Below, piece by piece: positions 9,623 through 17,715 of a DNA stretch of 48,277 bases. The DNA is from Betaproteobacteria bacterium SG8_41 (GTDB taxonomy: Bacteria > Pseudomonadota > Gammaproteobacteria > Burkholderiales > SG8-41), in NCBI GenBank assembly GCA_001303585.1, contig LJTT01000008.1:1-48277 (forward strand). The letters run 5' to 3'. Every line of letters starts with the position of its first letter. The stretch's first letter is position 1. The notes beneath the pieces were generated by a model, which worked only from the letters and a program-made list of their open reading frames with translations, made no database searches and had not been told where the DNA came from. A program made the translations under genes and the position numbers.

Positions 9623-10003
9623 TCACTCGAGATGCATGATGGCGTCGATCTCCACGAGCGCGCCGCGCGGAAGACTGGCCACGCCGAGCGTCGCGCGCGC
9701 CGGATACGGCGCGGTGAAACAGTCGGCCATGATCTCATTCACGCGGCCAAAGTCGCCGAGATCGATAAGGTAGATGGCGAGCCTCACGATATCGCCCAGA
9801 TCGCCGCCGGCCGCCTGCGCCACGGCCCTGAGGTTCTCGAAGACGCGGCGGGCCTGCGCGTCGAGGCCCGGCACGAGCTCCATGGTCGCCGGATCGAGCC
9901 CGATCTGCCCGGCTAGATAAACCGTGTTGCCGCAGCGAACCGCCTGCGAGTACGGCCCGATCGCCCTAGGCGCGGCTTCCGAGTGAATGATCTGCTTTGG
10001 CAT
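9623..10003 (-). CDS. ridA: RidA family enamine/imine deaminase
   Basis: Small trimeric cytosolic enzyme that hydrolyses reactive 2-aminoacrylate and related enamines released by PLP enzymes. At 126 residues it has the standard length. Visible signature residues are GPYSQ at 16-20, the substrate-binding arginine R103 in [13 protein letters not shown], and E118 in LVEIDAI, equivalent to E. coli R105 and E120. ATG 10003. It lies between an acyl-CoA dehydrogenase (87 nt upstream) and recG (32 nt downstream), probably in one transcript. Members of the wider YjgF family have other substrates, so the exact one here is inferred. Confidence 0.93.
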   Translation of the reverse strand: MPKQIIHSEAAPRAIGPYSQAVRCGNTVYLAGQIGLDPATMELVPGLDAQARRVFENLRAVAQAAGGDLGDIVRLAIYLIDLGDFGRVNEIMADCFTAPYPARATLGVASLPRGALVEIDAIMHLE

Positions 10004-10090
10004 ATCTGCTTCCTTGATGATGGAACGAGGGGGCGCGCCAATGATGGAGCGTCACCGGCAATCTTTCAATCGGGCACGGTCTCGCGCGGA

Positions 10091-11239
10091 TCAGCCCGGC
10101 AGCCGAAGCACGTACTTGGCAAGAATGTTGCGCTGGATCTCGCTCGAGCCGCCGTAGATCGTCGCCGGCCGCGCATAGTAGAACGCATTCAGAAAGTCCG
10201 CTTTCACGCCTGCGACGTCTTGTACGCCCGGCATCACCCCCTGCTCCTCGCCGACTTCGACCAGCAGATCGGTCACGCGCTGCCAGGTTTCCATCGCCCA
10301 GATTTTCAGCATGGAAATCTCGGGCCCCAGCGCCTCGCCGCGCTTCGCCTGCTCGACGAACCCGCCATAGAGCGCGGCGAGGTCCTCGAGGTCGAGTTTG
10401 ACCGCGGCGTAGCGGTCGACGAATCCCGGGTCGGCAAACAGGCCCCTCGCCCGTGCGACCGCCTCCAGCCGGTGCAATGCGTACTGCGGGCGGCGCGGGC
10501 TCCCAATATTCAGCCGCTCGAAAGACAGCAGGGCTTTGGCGATATTCCACCCTTCATTCAGTTGACCCACAAGCGCGGAAAGCGGCACACGAACTTCGTC
10601 GAAGAACACCTGGCAGAACTCCTCGTGCCCGGCAAGGTTTCGGATCGGGCGGATCGTTATTCCCGGCGTTTGCAGATTGACAATGAAAAAGCTGATCCCC
10701 GCCTGTTTTTTTACTTGCCGGTCGGTGCGGGCCAGTAGATAGATGTGGGTCGCGTCATCCGCGAGCGATGTCCAGATCTTCTGGCCATTGATGACGAACT
10801 CGTCGTCCACGCGTATCGCGCTGGTTTGAAGGCTCGCCAGGTCCGAACCCGCATTGGGCTCGGAGTAGCCCTGGCACCAGATGAATTCCCCGGAGAGCGT
10901 GCCCGGCAGGTAGCGCCGTTTCTGCTCCTCGGTGCCGAATTGCATGATGATCGGCCCGACCTGGGTGATGCCCTGGTCGGGCGCGCGCGCGACGCCATGG
11001 CGCTCCATTTCCTCGAGCAGGGCCACCATCTTTCCCGCCTCGAGCCCCATACCACCCCACTCGCGCGGCCAGTTGGGCGCGATCCAGCCCTTCTCATAGA
11101 GCTTGCGCCACCACTCCTTCATCTCGTGCCAGCGGGCGCGGCGCAGGATGTAGCGGAGCGCGGGCGGATACTCGGACTCGAAAAATTCGCGCGCCTCGCG
11201 GCGAAAGTCTTCATCGCTCATCGCGTTCCAGTCAGTCAT
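10091..11239 (-). CDS. Acyl-CoA dehydrogenase family protein (subunit 1)
   Basis: FAD-dependent acyl-CoA dehydrogenase of about 382 residues. The N-terminal all-helical domain contains APNWPREWGGMG, and the beta domain carries the FAD/substrate motif YSEPNAGSDLA. The C-terminal part ends with IYGGSSEIQRNILAKYVLRLP, the family tail. The MCAD-type catalytic glutamate of an IYEG motif is replaced here by Gly (IYGG), so the base must come from elsewhere, as in several FadE-type enzymes. ATG 11239 is preferred: GGAG sits 6 nt upstream. A TTG nine codons earlier (11266) is possible. The substrate is unknown. It pairs with the paralogue immediately upstream, suggesting a heteromeric enzyme. Confidence 0.9.
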   Translation of the reverse strand: MTDWNAMSDEDFRREAREFFESEYPPALRYILRRARWHEMKEWWRKLYEKGWIAPNWPREWGGMGLEAGKMVALLEEMERHGVARAPDQGITQVGPIIMQFGTEEQKRRYLPGTLSGEFIWCQGYSEPNAGSDLASLQTSAIRVDDEFVINGQKIWTSLADDATHIYLLARTDRQVKKQAGISFFIVNLQTPGITIRPIRNLAGHEEFCQVFFDEVRVPLSALVGQLNEGWNIAKALLSFERLNIGSPRRPQYALHRLEAVARARGLFADPGFVDRYAAVKLDLEDLAALYGGFVEQAKRGEALGPEISMLKIWAMETWQRVTDLLVEVGEEQGVMPGVQDVAGVKADFLNAFYYARPATIYGGSSEIQRNILAKYVLRLPG

Positions 11240-11320
11240 GTTCTGCTCCGGGCCCGCTGCATTCAAAAACCGACGCCATGGTCAGCGGCGGAAATCTTTC
11301 TCTTGCGCTTATCCAAGGCA

Positions 11321-11398
11321 TTTTGTTTCGTGTGTTTCCGTGTGATTCCGTGGCTAATGTTCTTGTTCTTGAAACGAGTCCCGTGTTTTGCCGTGGCC
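11321..11398. repeat. Degenerate CCGTGT-type short repeats
   Basis: The gap between the two acyl-CoA dehydrogenase genes holds near-tandem units TTTCGTGTG (11326-11334), TTTCCGTGTG (11335-11344) and ATTCCGTGG (11345-11353). Further degenerate copies (CCCGTGTTTT, GCCGTGGCC) extend to about 11398. Composition is less GC-rich than the flanking genes. No ORF with coding character is visible. Function is unknown; similar low-complexity arrays occur between genes in many environmental bacteria. Confidence 0.5.
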
Positions 11399-11410
11399 GA
11401 AGTGTCTGCA

Positions 11411-11442
11411 TTCACCATTCACTATTTGCCATTTTCGCTGCT
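11411..11442. repeat. Heptamer array at 3' end of acyl-CoA dehydrogenase 2
   Basis: On the minus strand a run of 7-bp units (AAATGGC, AAATAGT, GAATGGT, GAATGC) spans the stop codon of the upstream acyl-CoA dehydrogenase. The last residues (NGK) and TAG stop of that gene are encoded within the array. The 7-bp period is the same as in the arrays flanking purH in this window. Confidence 0.45.
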
Positions 11443-12576
11443 CAAAGCCACGTAGCGCCGGCGGTGCTGCGTCGCGCTGCCCAGCCAGCCGGCGAGCACG
11501 AGTGCGCGTTTCAAATAGAGTCCGATGTCGCAATCGTCTGTGAACCCGATCGCGCCGTGCAGCTGGATCGATTCGCGCGTGACCCGCAGCGCGGCGTCCG
11601 AGCAGCGTGCCTTGAGCCGGCTCGCGAGCGCAGCCCGGCTTGCCGCATCCGGCGCTTCACCAAGCGCCTCGAGCACCTGGTCGAGAACAGCGCCAGCCAG
11701 CTCTTTCTGGATGTAGAGATCCACCCCGCGATGCTGGAGCGCCTGAAAGCTGCCGATCGGCTTGCCGAATTGCACGCGGGTCCTGAGGTAATCGAGGCTG
11801 ATTTCCAATGCCCGCTCCGCCACACCGCAGAGCTCCGCGCTCGCGACGGCGGCGCCGTAATCGAGCGCGCGCGCCAGCGCATCGGCCGCCTGACGCCCTC
11901 GGGCGACGACGCGTTCTCGTGAAACTAGCGCATCGGTGAGTGTCAGCGTACCGAACTGGCGTCCGTCAGCGAGCGGCTCCAGCTCGAGCCGCACACCGGC
12001 GGTATCGCGCGCCACCCAGAACAAAGCGGGGCTCGCGTCGGCGAGCGCGGATACCAGAAAAACATCCGCCTGTGCCGCGCCGGCGATGAAGCGCTTGACG
12101 CCGGTAAGCCGATAGCCGCCCTCCAATGGCCGCGCCTGAAGCGCCGGCGATGCGGCGTCCCATGCGCCGGCGGTTTCTTGCCAAGCCAGCACCGGCACGG
12201 TCTCGCCTGCAACGAGGCGCGGCAAGTGCTCGCGCTTCAGCGCCTCGCTGCCGCCGCCGGCGAGCGCGGTGGTCGCCATCACCGCCGATGCCACCAGCGG
12301 CTCGGGCGCCAAGGCGCGCGCGAGGCCTCTCGCCACGATACCCATTTCTGGCAAACCAAGCCCCAGCCCGCCGTGGGTGTCCGGCACAAGGATCCCCAAC
12401 CAGCCGAGCTCGGCCATCCGTCGCCAGGCCGCGCGGTCGTATTCTTCGCTCGATCCACGCAGACGGCGTGCCCGCGCGATATCCGCGCCGCGCCCCGTGA
12501 ATGCTGTAACACTATCTGCGAGCAGCGTGCGGTGTGCGCCGTCGGCTGCGGATCGCGACGCGAGTCTTTCCGTCAT
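11422..12576 (-). CDS. Acyl-CoA dehydrogenase family protein (subunit 2)
   Basis: 384-residue acyl-CoA dehydrogenase paralogue. The N-terminal domain includes LGWLGILVPDTHGGLGLGLPEMG. The C-terminal domain has QLHGAIGFTDDCDIGLYLKRA, typical of FadE-like proteins. The YSEPxAGSD motif of the other subunit is replaced by divergent sequence (WQETAGAWDA), and no IYxG-x-x-x-IQR tail is present, so it looks like the less canonical partner of a pair. In actinobacterial steroid degradation such adjacent pairs form alpha2beta2 enzymes; the same arrangement is inferred here, not shown. ATG 12576 lies 10 nt after the phosphate permease stop. The stop codon falls in a heptamer array. Confidence 0.85.
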   Translation of the reverse strand: MTERLASRSAADGAHRTLLADSVTAFTGRGADIARARRLRGSSEEYDRAAWRRMAELGWLGILVPDTHGGLGLGLPEMGIVARGLARALAPEPLVASAVMATTALAGGGSEALKREHLPRLVAGETVPVLAWQETAGAWDAASPALQARPLEGGYRLTGVKRFIAGAAQADVFLVSALADASPALFWVARDTAGVRLELEPLADGRQFGTLTLTDALVSRERVVARGRQAADALARALDYGAAVASAELCGVAERALEISLDYLRTRVQFGKPIGSFQALQHRGVDLYIQKELAGAVLDQVLEALGEAPDAASRAALASRLKARCSDAALRVTRESIQLHGAIGFTDDCDIGLYLKRALVLAGWLGSATQHRRRYVALSSENGK

Positions 12577-12586
12577 CGCGTTCCAC

Positions 12587-13597
12587 TCAGTCGAAGAGGT
12601 ATTGCCCCAGCAACCAGGTGATCGCGGCGACGAAAGCCGAACAAGGAATCGTCAATATCCAGGCGATGACGATGTTGCCCGCGATACCCCAGCGCACCGC
12701 TGAAACGGATTGTGTCGCGCCGACGCCGGCAATCGAGCCGGCGATGGTGTGGGTCGTGGAGACGGGGATGCCCAGACCCGTTGCGAGAAACAGGCTGATC
12801 GCCCCTCCCGTCTCCGCGCAGAAGCCACCGACCGGCCTGAGCTTGGTGATGCGCTGCCCCATGGTCCTCACGATGCGCCAGCCGCCGAACGCCGTGCCGA
12901 GCGCAATAGTGACATAACAGGCAATGACTACCCACATAGGTACCGGCGCGTCGGCGCTCGTCATGCCAGCCGCGATGAGCAGCATCCAGATAATGCCGAT
13001 GGTCTTCTGCGCATCGTTACCTCCATGACCGAGACTGTAAAGCGACGCGGATACGAGCTGCAGCCGCCTGAACCATTTATCCACGCGCGCCGGCGTGGAG
13101 CGCAGGAACAGCCATGAAACCGCGAGCATGAGAATCGAGCCGAGCAACATCCCCAGCAGCGGCGCGACGAATATGAATGCAACGGTTTTCATCAGTCCGC
13201 CGCCAACGAGCACCCAAAAGCCGCCTTTCGCGACCGCGGCCCCTACCAGACCGCCGATCAATGCATGGGACGAGCTTGAAGGGATGCCGTAGTACCACGT
13301 GATGATATTCCACACGATGGCGCCGATCAGCGCTCCGAACACCACGTAATGATCCACCACCGAGGGATCCACGATGCCACGCCCGACTGTCGTCGCAACC
13401 TTGAGCTGGAAGACAAACAAAGCGGCAAAATTGAAGAAGGCGGCAAGCAACACGGCCTGGTGAGGCTTGAGAACCCTCGTCGAAACCACAGTGGCTATCG
13501 AGTTGGCGGCGTCGTGAAACCCGTTCAGGAAATCGAAGACGAGCGCAACCAGCACCAGAAAGATCACGGCCGCGAGGCCGATCGTCGGGGTATCCAT
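12587..13597 (-). CDS. PiT family inorganic phosphate permease
   Basis: Low-affinity inorganic phosphate transporter of the inner membrane, 336 residues, with around ten hydrophobic segments. Diagnostic features are the two inverted PD001131-type repeats: FDFLNGFHDAANSIATVVSTR near the N-terminus and SLGHGGNDAQKTIGIIW in the second half. GIPVSTTHTIAGSIAG near the C-terminus is also characteristic. ATG 13597 lies 10 nt downstream of the DUF47 gene. DUF47-PiT pairs are a well-known conserved arrangement, the DUF47 protein being thought to modulate the transporter. Confidence 0.95.
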   Translation of the reverse strand: MDTPTIGLAAVIFLVLVALVFDFLNGFHDAANSIATVVSTRVLKPHQAVLLAAFFNFAALFVFQLKVATTVGRGIVDPSVVDHYVVFGALIGAIVWNIITWYYGIPSSSSHALIGGLVGAAVAKGGFWVLVGGGLMKTVAFIFVAPLLGMLLGSILMLAVSWLFLRSTPARVDKWFRRLQLVSASLYSLGHGGNDAQKTIGIIWMLLIAAGMTSADAPVPMWVVIACYVTIALGTAFGGWRIVRTMGQRITKLRPVGGFCAETGGAISLFLATGLGIPVSTTHTIAGSIAGVGATQSVSAVRWGIAGNIVIAWILTIPCSAFVAAITWLLGQYLFD

Positions 13598-13607
13598 CCC
13601 GGCGCGC

Positions 13608-14234
13608 CTAAGAGTGCTCGAGCACGATGCCTTCGACGATGTTCGCCACGTCCTCGCAGCGATCGGTAATCAGCTCGAGTTGCTCGTAGATCGAGCGCAG
13701 CTTGATAAGTTGTTTAACATCGGCCTCATCCCTGAACAGCCGGGACATTGCCGATCGCATCACGCGGTCTGCGTCGCTTTCCAGCCGGTCGATCTCCTGG
13801 CAGGTCTTGAGAATCGCCTCGGGCGCGCGCAAATTGGAAAGCAGTTCGACCGCGGTGCGAACCCGCTCGCAGCACATCTGGCAGATCTGGGCCAACTGCT
13901 TCGCCTCCTTCGTGACCTGCTGGATGTCGTAGAGCACCAGCGTTTCCGCGACATCCTGGATGAGGTCGAGGATATCGTCCATCCGAGTAATGAGCTGGTG
14001 GATCTGGTCACGGTCGATGGGCGTGATGAAGGTCTTGTGCAGCAGCGTTATGGCCTCGTGGGTGATCTTGTCCGCGAGGCGCTCCGCCTCGTCGATGCGC
14101 CGTGCGCAATCCTCGCAAGTTGAGGTATCGGCGATCAACCGGGCGAGCATCTCGCTGCCAATCACGATCTGCGCGGCGTGGGCATTGAAAAGATCGAAGA
14201 ACCGGCCCTCGCGGGGCATCAGTTTGTTGAGCAT
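13608..14234 (-). CDS. DUF47 / PhoU-like phosphate transport regulator
   Basis: 208-residue all-helical cytosolic protein of the DUF47 (TIGR00153, PhoU-like) family. MPREGRFFDLFNAHA near the N-terminus and the ITHEAITLLHKTFITPIDRDQI segment are typical, and the rest is long amphipathic helices. It is encoded directly upstream of the PiT permease (10 nt), the usual pairing, and probably regulates phosphate uptake. ATG 14234 gives the family N-terminus; the ribosome-binding site is weak. It is separated from the upstream tRNA-Ala gene by a terminator. Confidence 0.93.
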   Translation of the reverse strand: MLNKLMPREGRFFDLFNAHAAQIVIGSEMLARLIADTSTCEDCARRIDEAERLADKITHEAITLLHKTFITPIDRDQIHQLITRMDDILDLIQDVAETLVLYDIQQVTKEAKQLAQICQMCCERVRTAVELLSNLRAPEAILKTCQEIDRLESDADRVMRSAMSRLFRDEADVKQLIKLRSIYEQLELITDRCEDVANIVEGIVLEHS

Positions 14235-14375
14235 GTCATGTTCTTATCGTGATTGTTCTGGCGGGTCTCGCACGCCTCGCGGCAACCGGACGGCGGTGCG
14301 TTCGTAGGTATTGTGCCAGAGTTGAAGGAAGCCGCGCGCCGAAACGGGGGGCCTCAAGGGCGGCAGAGATCGCCT

Positions 14376-14405
14376 AAAAGAAACGGGCCAGAAAAATTCT
14401 GGCCC
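14376..14405 (-). terminator. Rho-independent terminator downstream of tRNA-Ala
   Basis: A 9-bp perfect stem, GGGCCAGAA / TTCTGGCCC (14385-14393 with 14397-14405), has a 3-nt loop. On the minus strand it is followed by GTTTCTTTT. It sits 10 nt after the tRNA 3' end, so it should end the tRNA transcript before the DUF47 gene. No T-run follows on the plus strand. Confidence 0.85.
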
Positions 14406-14414
14406 GAGAATCGG

Positions 14415-14490
<76 letters not shown>

Positions 14491-14508
14491 ACTTTTTTGC
14501 GAGGCGTT

Positions 14509-14514
14509 ATTTTA
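14509..14514 (-). promoter_or_regulatory. Possible -10 box for tRNA-Ala
   Basis: On the minus strand TAAAAT lies 18 nt upstream of the tRNA 5' end in an AT-richer patch (14491-14515). No good -35 hexamer is visible, so this is tentative. Confidence 0.3.
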
Positions 14515-14575
14515 CAACGGCTTGGAACGATGCGCCAATGTGCCGGCAGGCCACGGAGAGGGCGTGGCACCCCTA

Positions 14576-14581
14576 TATAAT
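14576..14581 (+). promoter_or_regulatory. Possible -10 box for the SapC-family gene
   Basis: A perfect TATAAT lies 33 nt before the ATG at 14615 in otherwise GC-rich sequence. The -35 region (about 14553) does not match TTGACA. A GAGG ribosome-binding site precedes the ATG by about 7 nt. Confidence 0.45.
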
Positions 14582-14614
14582 GGCTCGCATATCGGTGCAA
14601 CATCGAGGCGCCCC

Positions 14615-15385
14615 ATGGACATCAAGCCGCCTTACGGCTATCAGGAAATCGTGCCCCTTAACAAGCAGCAGCGTGTAGTCCTGCCAGAGGGACGCAAGCT
14701 GCCGCTGGTCTTTCGCAGCCTCACGACGCTGCCGCTGTCGTATGCCGAGTTTGGAGCCGCATGCCGCGACTATCCGATCGCGTTCGTGAGCGGCGATGGG
14801 GGGCACACTTTCCTGCCAATGGCCGTCCTCGGGCTGGAAAACCAGCAGAATCTCTTTGTGACGGAAAACGGCAGCTGGGATGCCGCCGTGTACCTCCCCG
14901 CCTACATCCGCCGCTATCCCTTCTGCATGACCCGGGTGACGGTCGACGGCAAGGAGCAGGCGGAGCGCATCGCCTGCGTCGAAAAACGCGCAATTAGCGA
15001 CAAGGGCGAGGCGCTTTATGACGCCAAAGGCGAGCCGGTGCCCGTGTGGGAAGAGCGTCGCAAGCTGCTTTTCGAATACGAGGCCGACCTCGTGCGCAGT
15101 GAAGAGATGTGCCGCAGTCTTGTCGAGTTGCAGCTGCTTGAGAGCTTCACCATGCAGGCGGTTCCAAACAAAGGCTCTCCGCTCGCCATGACCGGCATGT
15201 ACCGCGTTGCCGAGAGCAAGCTTGTCGAGCTCCCGCCCGAGCAGCTCAAGACTTTGGTCCAGAAGGGCGTTCTCGCCCGGGTCTACGCGCACCTCATCTC
15301 GCTCAACAACTTCGGCCGGCTGCTGGACCGCCGCGGCACCGCTCAGCCGCCGGCGGCCGCCAAACCTAAAGGCAAGACCAGCTGA
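14615..15385 (+). CDS. SapC family protein
   Basis: 256-residue protein resembling the SapC family (PF07277), first described with S-layer secretion genes of Campylobacter but widespread in proteobacteria with unclear function. Typical stretches are the YGYQEIVPLNKQQ-like start, PLSYAEFGAACRDYPIAFV and YLPAYIRRYPF, then a C-terminal segment with LLESFTMQ and MYRVAESKLVELP. No signal peptide or membrane helix is seen. ATG 14615 is chosen over an upstream in-frame ATG (14522) because the family N-terminus starts here and GAGG precedes it. It is monocistronic, divergent from tRNA-Ala and convergent with the MmgE/PrpD gene. Confidence 0.85.
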   Translation: MDIKPPYGYQEIVPLNKQQRVVLPEGRKLPLVFRSLTTLPLSYAEFGAACRDYPIAFVSGDGGHTFLPMAVLGLENQQNLFVTENGSWDAAVYLPAYIRRYPFCMTRVTVDGKEQAERIACVEKRAISDKGEALYDAKGEPVPVWEERRKLLFEYEADLVRSEEMCRSLVELQLLESFTMQAVPNKGSPLAMTGMYRVAESKLVELPPEQLKTLVQKGVLARVYAHLISLNNFGRLLDRRGTAQPPAAAKPKGKTS

Positions 15386-15458
15386 ACCGCCTGGCGCGAG
15401 GTCTCGCCGGGCCTGGCGCTTGCTTCCGACTCATGCACGGCATTCACGGGACGGCGCA

Positions 15459-16859
15459 CTACCCTCTGGGACAGCGCAGGCTCATCAAGTCTTGAACACC
15501 GGCCAGTGCTTCAGGGGCGCGTGCCCGCGCAAGCCATGTCTCGAGATCCGTTCCGGGCGCAACGAGCGGCGAGACGACAGCACGAAAGCGCGCGCCGATT
15601 TCGTCGGCCGTCATCGGCCGCTTTGGCGAGCCCGGCGGTAGCCATACCGCGCGCTCATGCCGCTCTCCGCTGGTGAGCCGTACCGTGACGCGTGCCGGCA
15701 CATATTCGGTCGTGGTCGCGCGCTCGATCTTGGCGTCGCGCGTGCACACCGTGCGGCGCGAAAGATCACGTACCCGGGGATCGCCGAGGCTTTGTTCAAA
15801 ATCATCCAGCGTCAGCACCGGCGGCCACTCGCGCCCCGGCGTGAGCGTCAACGCCATGGCCACGGCGAAGGGCACGCTCATCTGCGCCTGCTGCAACTCA
15901 ACCGGATCGTTGTTCGTAAGACGGCCCTCGATCACGGCCGGGATACCCACCTCCACCGCCTCGATCTCCGTCGGCGCCACCCCCTGGCGCGAGAGCTCGC
16001 AGGCGGCTTCTACCGCAGCCTGCAATCGCGCGCTGCCAGCATGGGGCTTCAAAGTCAGATCCGCAATGCGAAACTCCGCGCCAAGCCCCTCCTCGATCAC
16101 GCGCGAGTCGAGGCCGTCCGCGAATGCCCGGGCAAAGCCCTGCTCGCCCTCGATCGCGTCGCGCGGTCCGGTCAGGCCGGCATGGGCGAGCAAAGCTGCT
16201 TCCACCCCGCCCGCCGCGGCCTTGCCGGCGTGCAGCCGCTTCACTTCCGAACCCGACATGAAAAACTGCGTGATCCCGCCCGCGTAGCTTGCCGCTATCC
16301 CGAGCGCATCGCGCGTGCTATCCACACCGAGACCCAGCAGCTTCGCTGCTGCAGCGGCTGCGCCAAAGACGCCACAGGTGGGCGTGGACTGAAAGCCGCG
16401 CCGGAAGTGGCTGGGCTGCACGCTCAAGCCCACGCGAATCATGGTTTCGTAGCCCGCGACCGCGGCTGCGGCAAGGCTGCGCCCGTCCGCTTGTGTCATC
16501 TCGCCGACCGCCAGCACAGCCGGCCACACCACGACACCGGGATGCAGCATGGCGCCGACGTGCGTGTCGTCCCAATCGAGGCTGCCGGCAATGACGCCAT
16601 TCAAATAGGCGGCGCGAACCGGGTCGGAACGTTCATCGGAATAGAGCACCGCGGCAAGCGGCTCGCCCCCGAGCGGCGCAAGGGCGCGGCGCAAGCGTGC
16701 GACCCATGGTGCACTGGCACCCACCGCAGCCACGCGGAAAAAATCGATGAGGAGCACGCCCAACTGGTTACGCACGGTCGCCGGTAGGTCCGGATAACGC
16801 AAGGCCTCGGCAAACTCCGCAAGCCGCTGCGTTGCCGCGAAAGCTGCTGCAGCGCGCAT
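15459..16859 (-). CDS. MmgE/PrpD family protein
   Basis: 466-residue member of the MmgE/PrpD fold, whose best-known members are 2-methylcitrate dehydratase (PrpD) and cis-aconitate decarboxylase. The all-helical domain I shows SLDWDDTHVGAMLHPGVVVWPA around residues 90-115, a hallmark region; domain II occupies the C-terminal third. No propionate-catabolism genes (prpB, prpC, acnD) are nearby, so a methylcitrate role cannot be assumed; many orphan members are of unknown function. ATG 16859 lies 6 nt after the lgt stop, so it is probably co-transcribed with lgt, an unusual pairing. Confidence 0.87.
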   Translation of the reverse strand: MRAAAAFAATQRLAEFAEALRYPDLPATVRNQLGVLLIDFFRVAAVGASAPWVARLRRALAPLGGEPLAAVLYSDERSDPVRAAYLNGVIAGSLDWDDTHVGAMLHPGVVVWPAVLAVGEMTQADGRSLAAAAVAGYETMIRVGLSVQPSHFRRGFQSTPTCGVFGAAAAAAKLLGLGVDSTRDALGIAASYAGGITQFFMSGSEVKRLHAGKAAAGGVEAALLAHAGLTGPRDAIEGEQGFARAFADGLDSRVIEEGLGAEFRIADLTLKPHAGSARLQAAVEAACELSRQGVAPTEIEAVEVGIPAVIEGRLTNNDPVELQQAQMSVPFAVAMALTLTPGREWPPVLTLDDFEQSLGDPRVRDLSRRTVCTRDAKIERATTTEYVPARVTVRLTSGERHERAVWLPPGSPKRPMTADEIGARFRAVVSPLVAPGTDLETWLARARAPEALAGVQDLMSLRCPRG

Positions 16860-16865
16860 GGCGGA

Positions 16866-17645
16866 TCAACGCCCCCGATACGCCCATGCGAGGAGCGCGG
16901 CACCGGCCACGATCATCGGCAGGGACAGCCACTGCCCCATCGACCAGCCGAGAGCCAGCAACCCGAGGAACGCGTCCGGCTCTCGCGTGAATTCGACCAG
17001 GAAGCGCAGCGTTCCGTAGCCCACGAGGAACAGCCCGGAAACCGCGCCGCGGGCGCGCGGTTTCGACGAATACCACCACAGCAGGGCAAACAGGGCGACC
17101 CCTTCCAGCAGAAACTCGTAGAGCTGCGAGGGGTGCCGCGGTATCCGATCGACGTTCGGAAAGATCATGGCCCACGGCACTGTCGCCGCCCGGCCCCACA
17201 GCTCCGCATTGATGAAGTTGCCAAGGCGGCCCGTTGCCAGCGCGAGCGGCACGAGCGGCGCAATGAAATCGGTAATACGCAGCCAATCCTGGCGCCTGCT
17301 CGCCGCAAACCACATCATGGCAATGACCACGCCGAGAAAGCCGCCGTGAAACGACATCCCCCCTTCCCAGAGATAGAAGATACGCCACGGTTCGGGCAGG
17401 TAATCGCTGAGCTTGTAGAAGAATACGTAGCCCAGGCGGCCACCGACGATCGTGCCGAGAATGCAGTAGAACATGGCATCGTCCAGGTCCTTCGCGTTCC
17501 AAACGCTGCCCGGTCGGGTGCGGATGCGGTAACGCCCCGCGAACCAGCAGAGCGCAAAGCCAACGAGATACATGAGCCCGTACCAACGCACGGCCAGCGG
17601 TCCGAGCTGTACGGCGACGGGATCGAACTGCGGGTGGACGATCAT
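16866..17645 (-). CDS. lgt: Prolipoprotein diacylglyceryl transferase
   Basis: Inner-membrane enzyme that transfers diacylglyceryl from phosphatidylglycerol to the lipobox cysteine, the first step of lipoprotein maturation. At 259 residues with about seven hydrophobic segments it has normal size. The signature [14 protein letters not shown] is at 139-152, with R140 equivalent to the essential arginine of E. coli Lgt. The HGG motif is at 100-102. ATG 17645 gives the canonical short N-terminus ([21 protein letters not shown]); the frame extends upstream but without homology. It is divergent from ilvD. Confidence 0.96.
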   Translation of the reverse strand: MIVHPQFDPVAVQLGPLAVRWYGLMYLVGFALCWFAGRYRIRTRPGSVWNAKDLDDAMFYCILGTIVGGRLGYVFFYKLSDYLPEPWRIFYLWEGGMSFHGGFLGVVIAMMWFAASRRQDWLRITDFIAPLVPLALATGRLGNFINAELWGRAATVPWAMIFPNVDRIPRHPSQLYEFLLEGVALFALLWWYSSKPRARGAVSGLFLVGYGTLRFLVEFTREPDAFLGLLALGWSMGQWLSLPMIVAGAALLAWAYRGR

Positions 17646-17715
17646 TCGAAGAGCAGCAACCGATACGTTAGAATAGGTCGCCTCATTATACGTGCCCTCG
17701 CACTGGAGTCTTCCC
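17646..17715. promoter_or_regulatory. Divergent lgt / ilvD promoter region
   Basis: A 70-bp AT-richer gap lies between two divergent starts. On the minus strand TATAAT (17690-17685) is a plausible -10 for lgt. On the plus strand TAGAAT (17669-17674) is a plausible -10 for ilvD. Matching -35 boxes are weak for both. GGAG at 17705-17708 is the ilvD ribosome-binding site. Confidence 0.45.

Noticed and set aside
15657..16787. 376-codon plus-strand frame opposite the MmgE/PrpD gene
   Set aside because: The minus-strand product has the MmgE/PrpD signature; the plus frame is His/Arg/Gly-rich without motifs.
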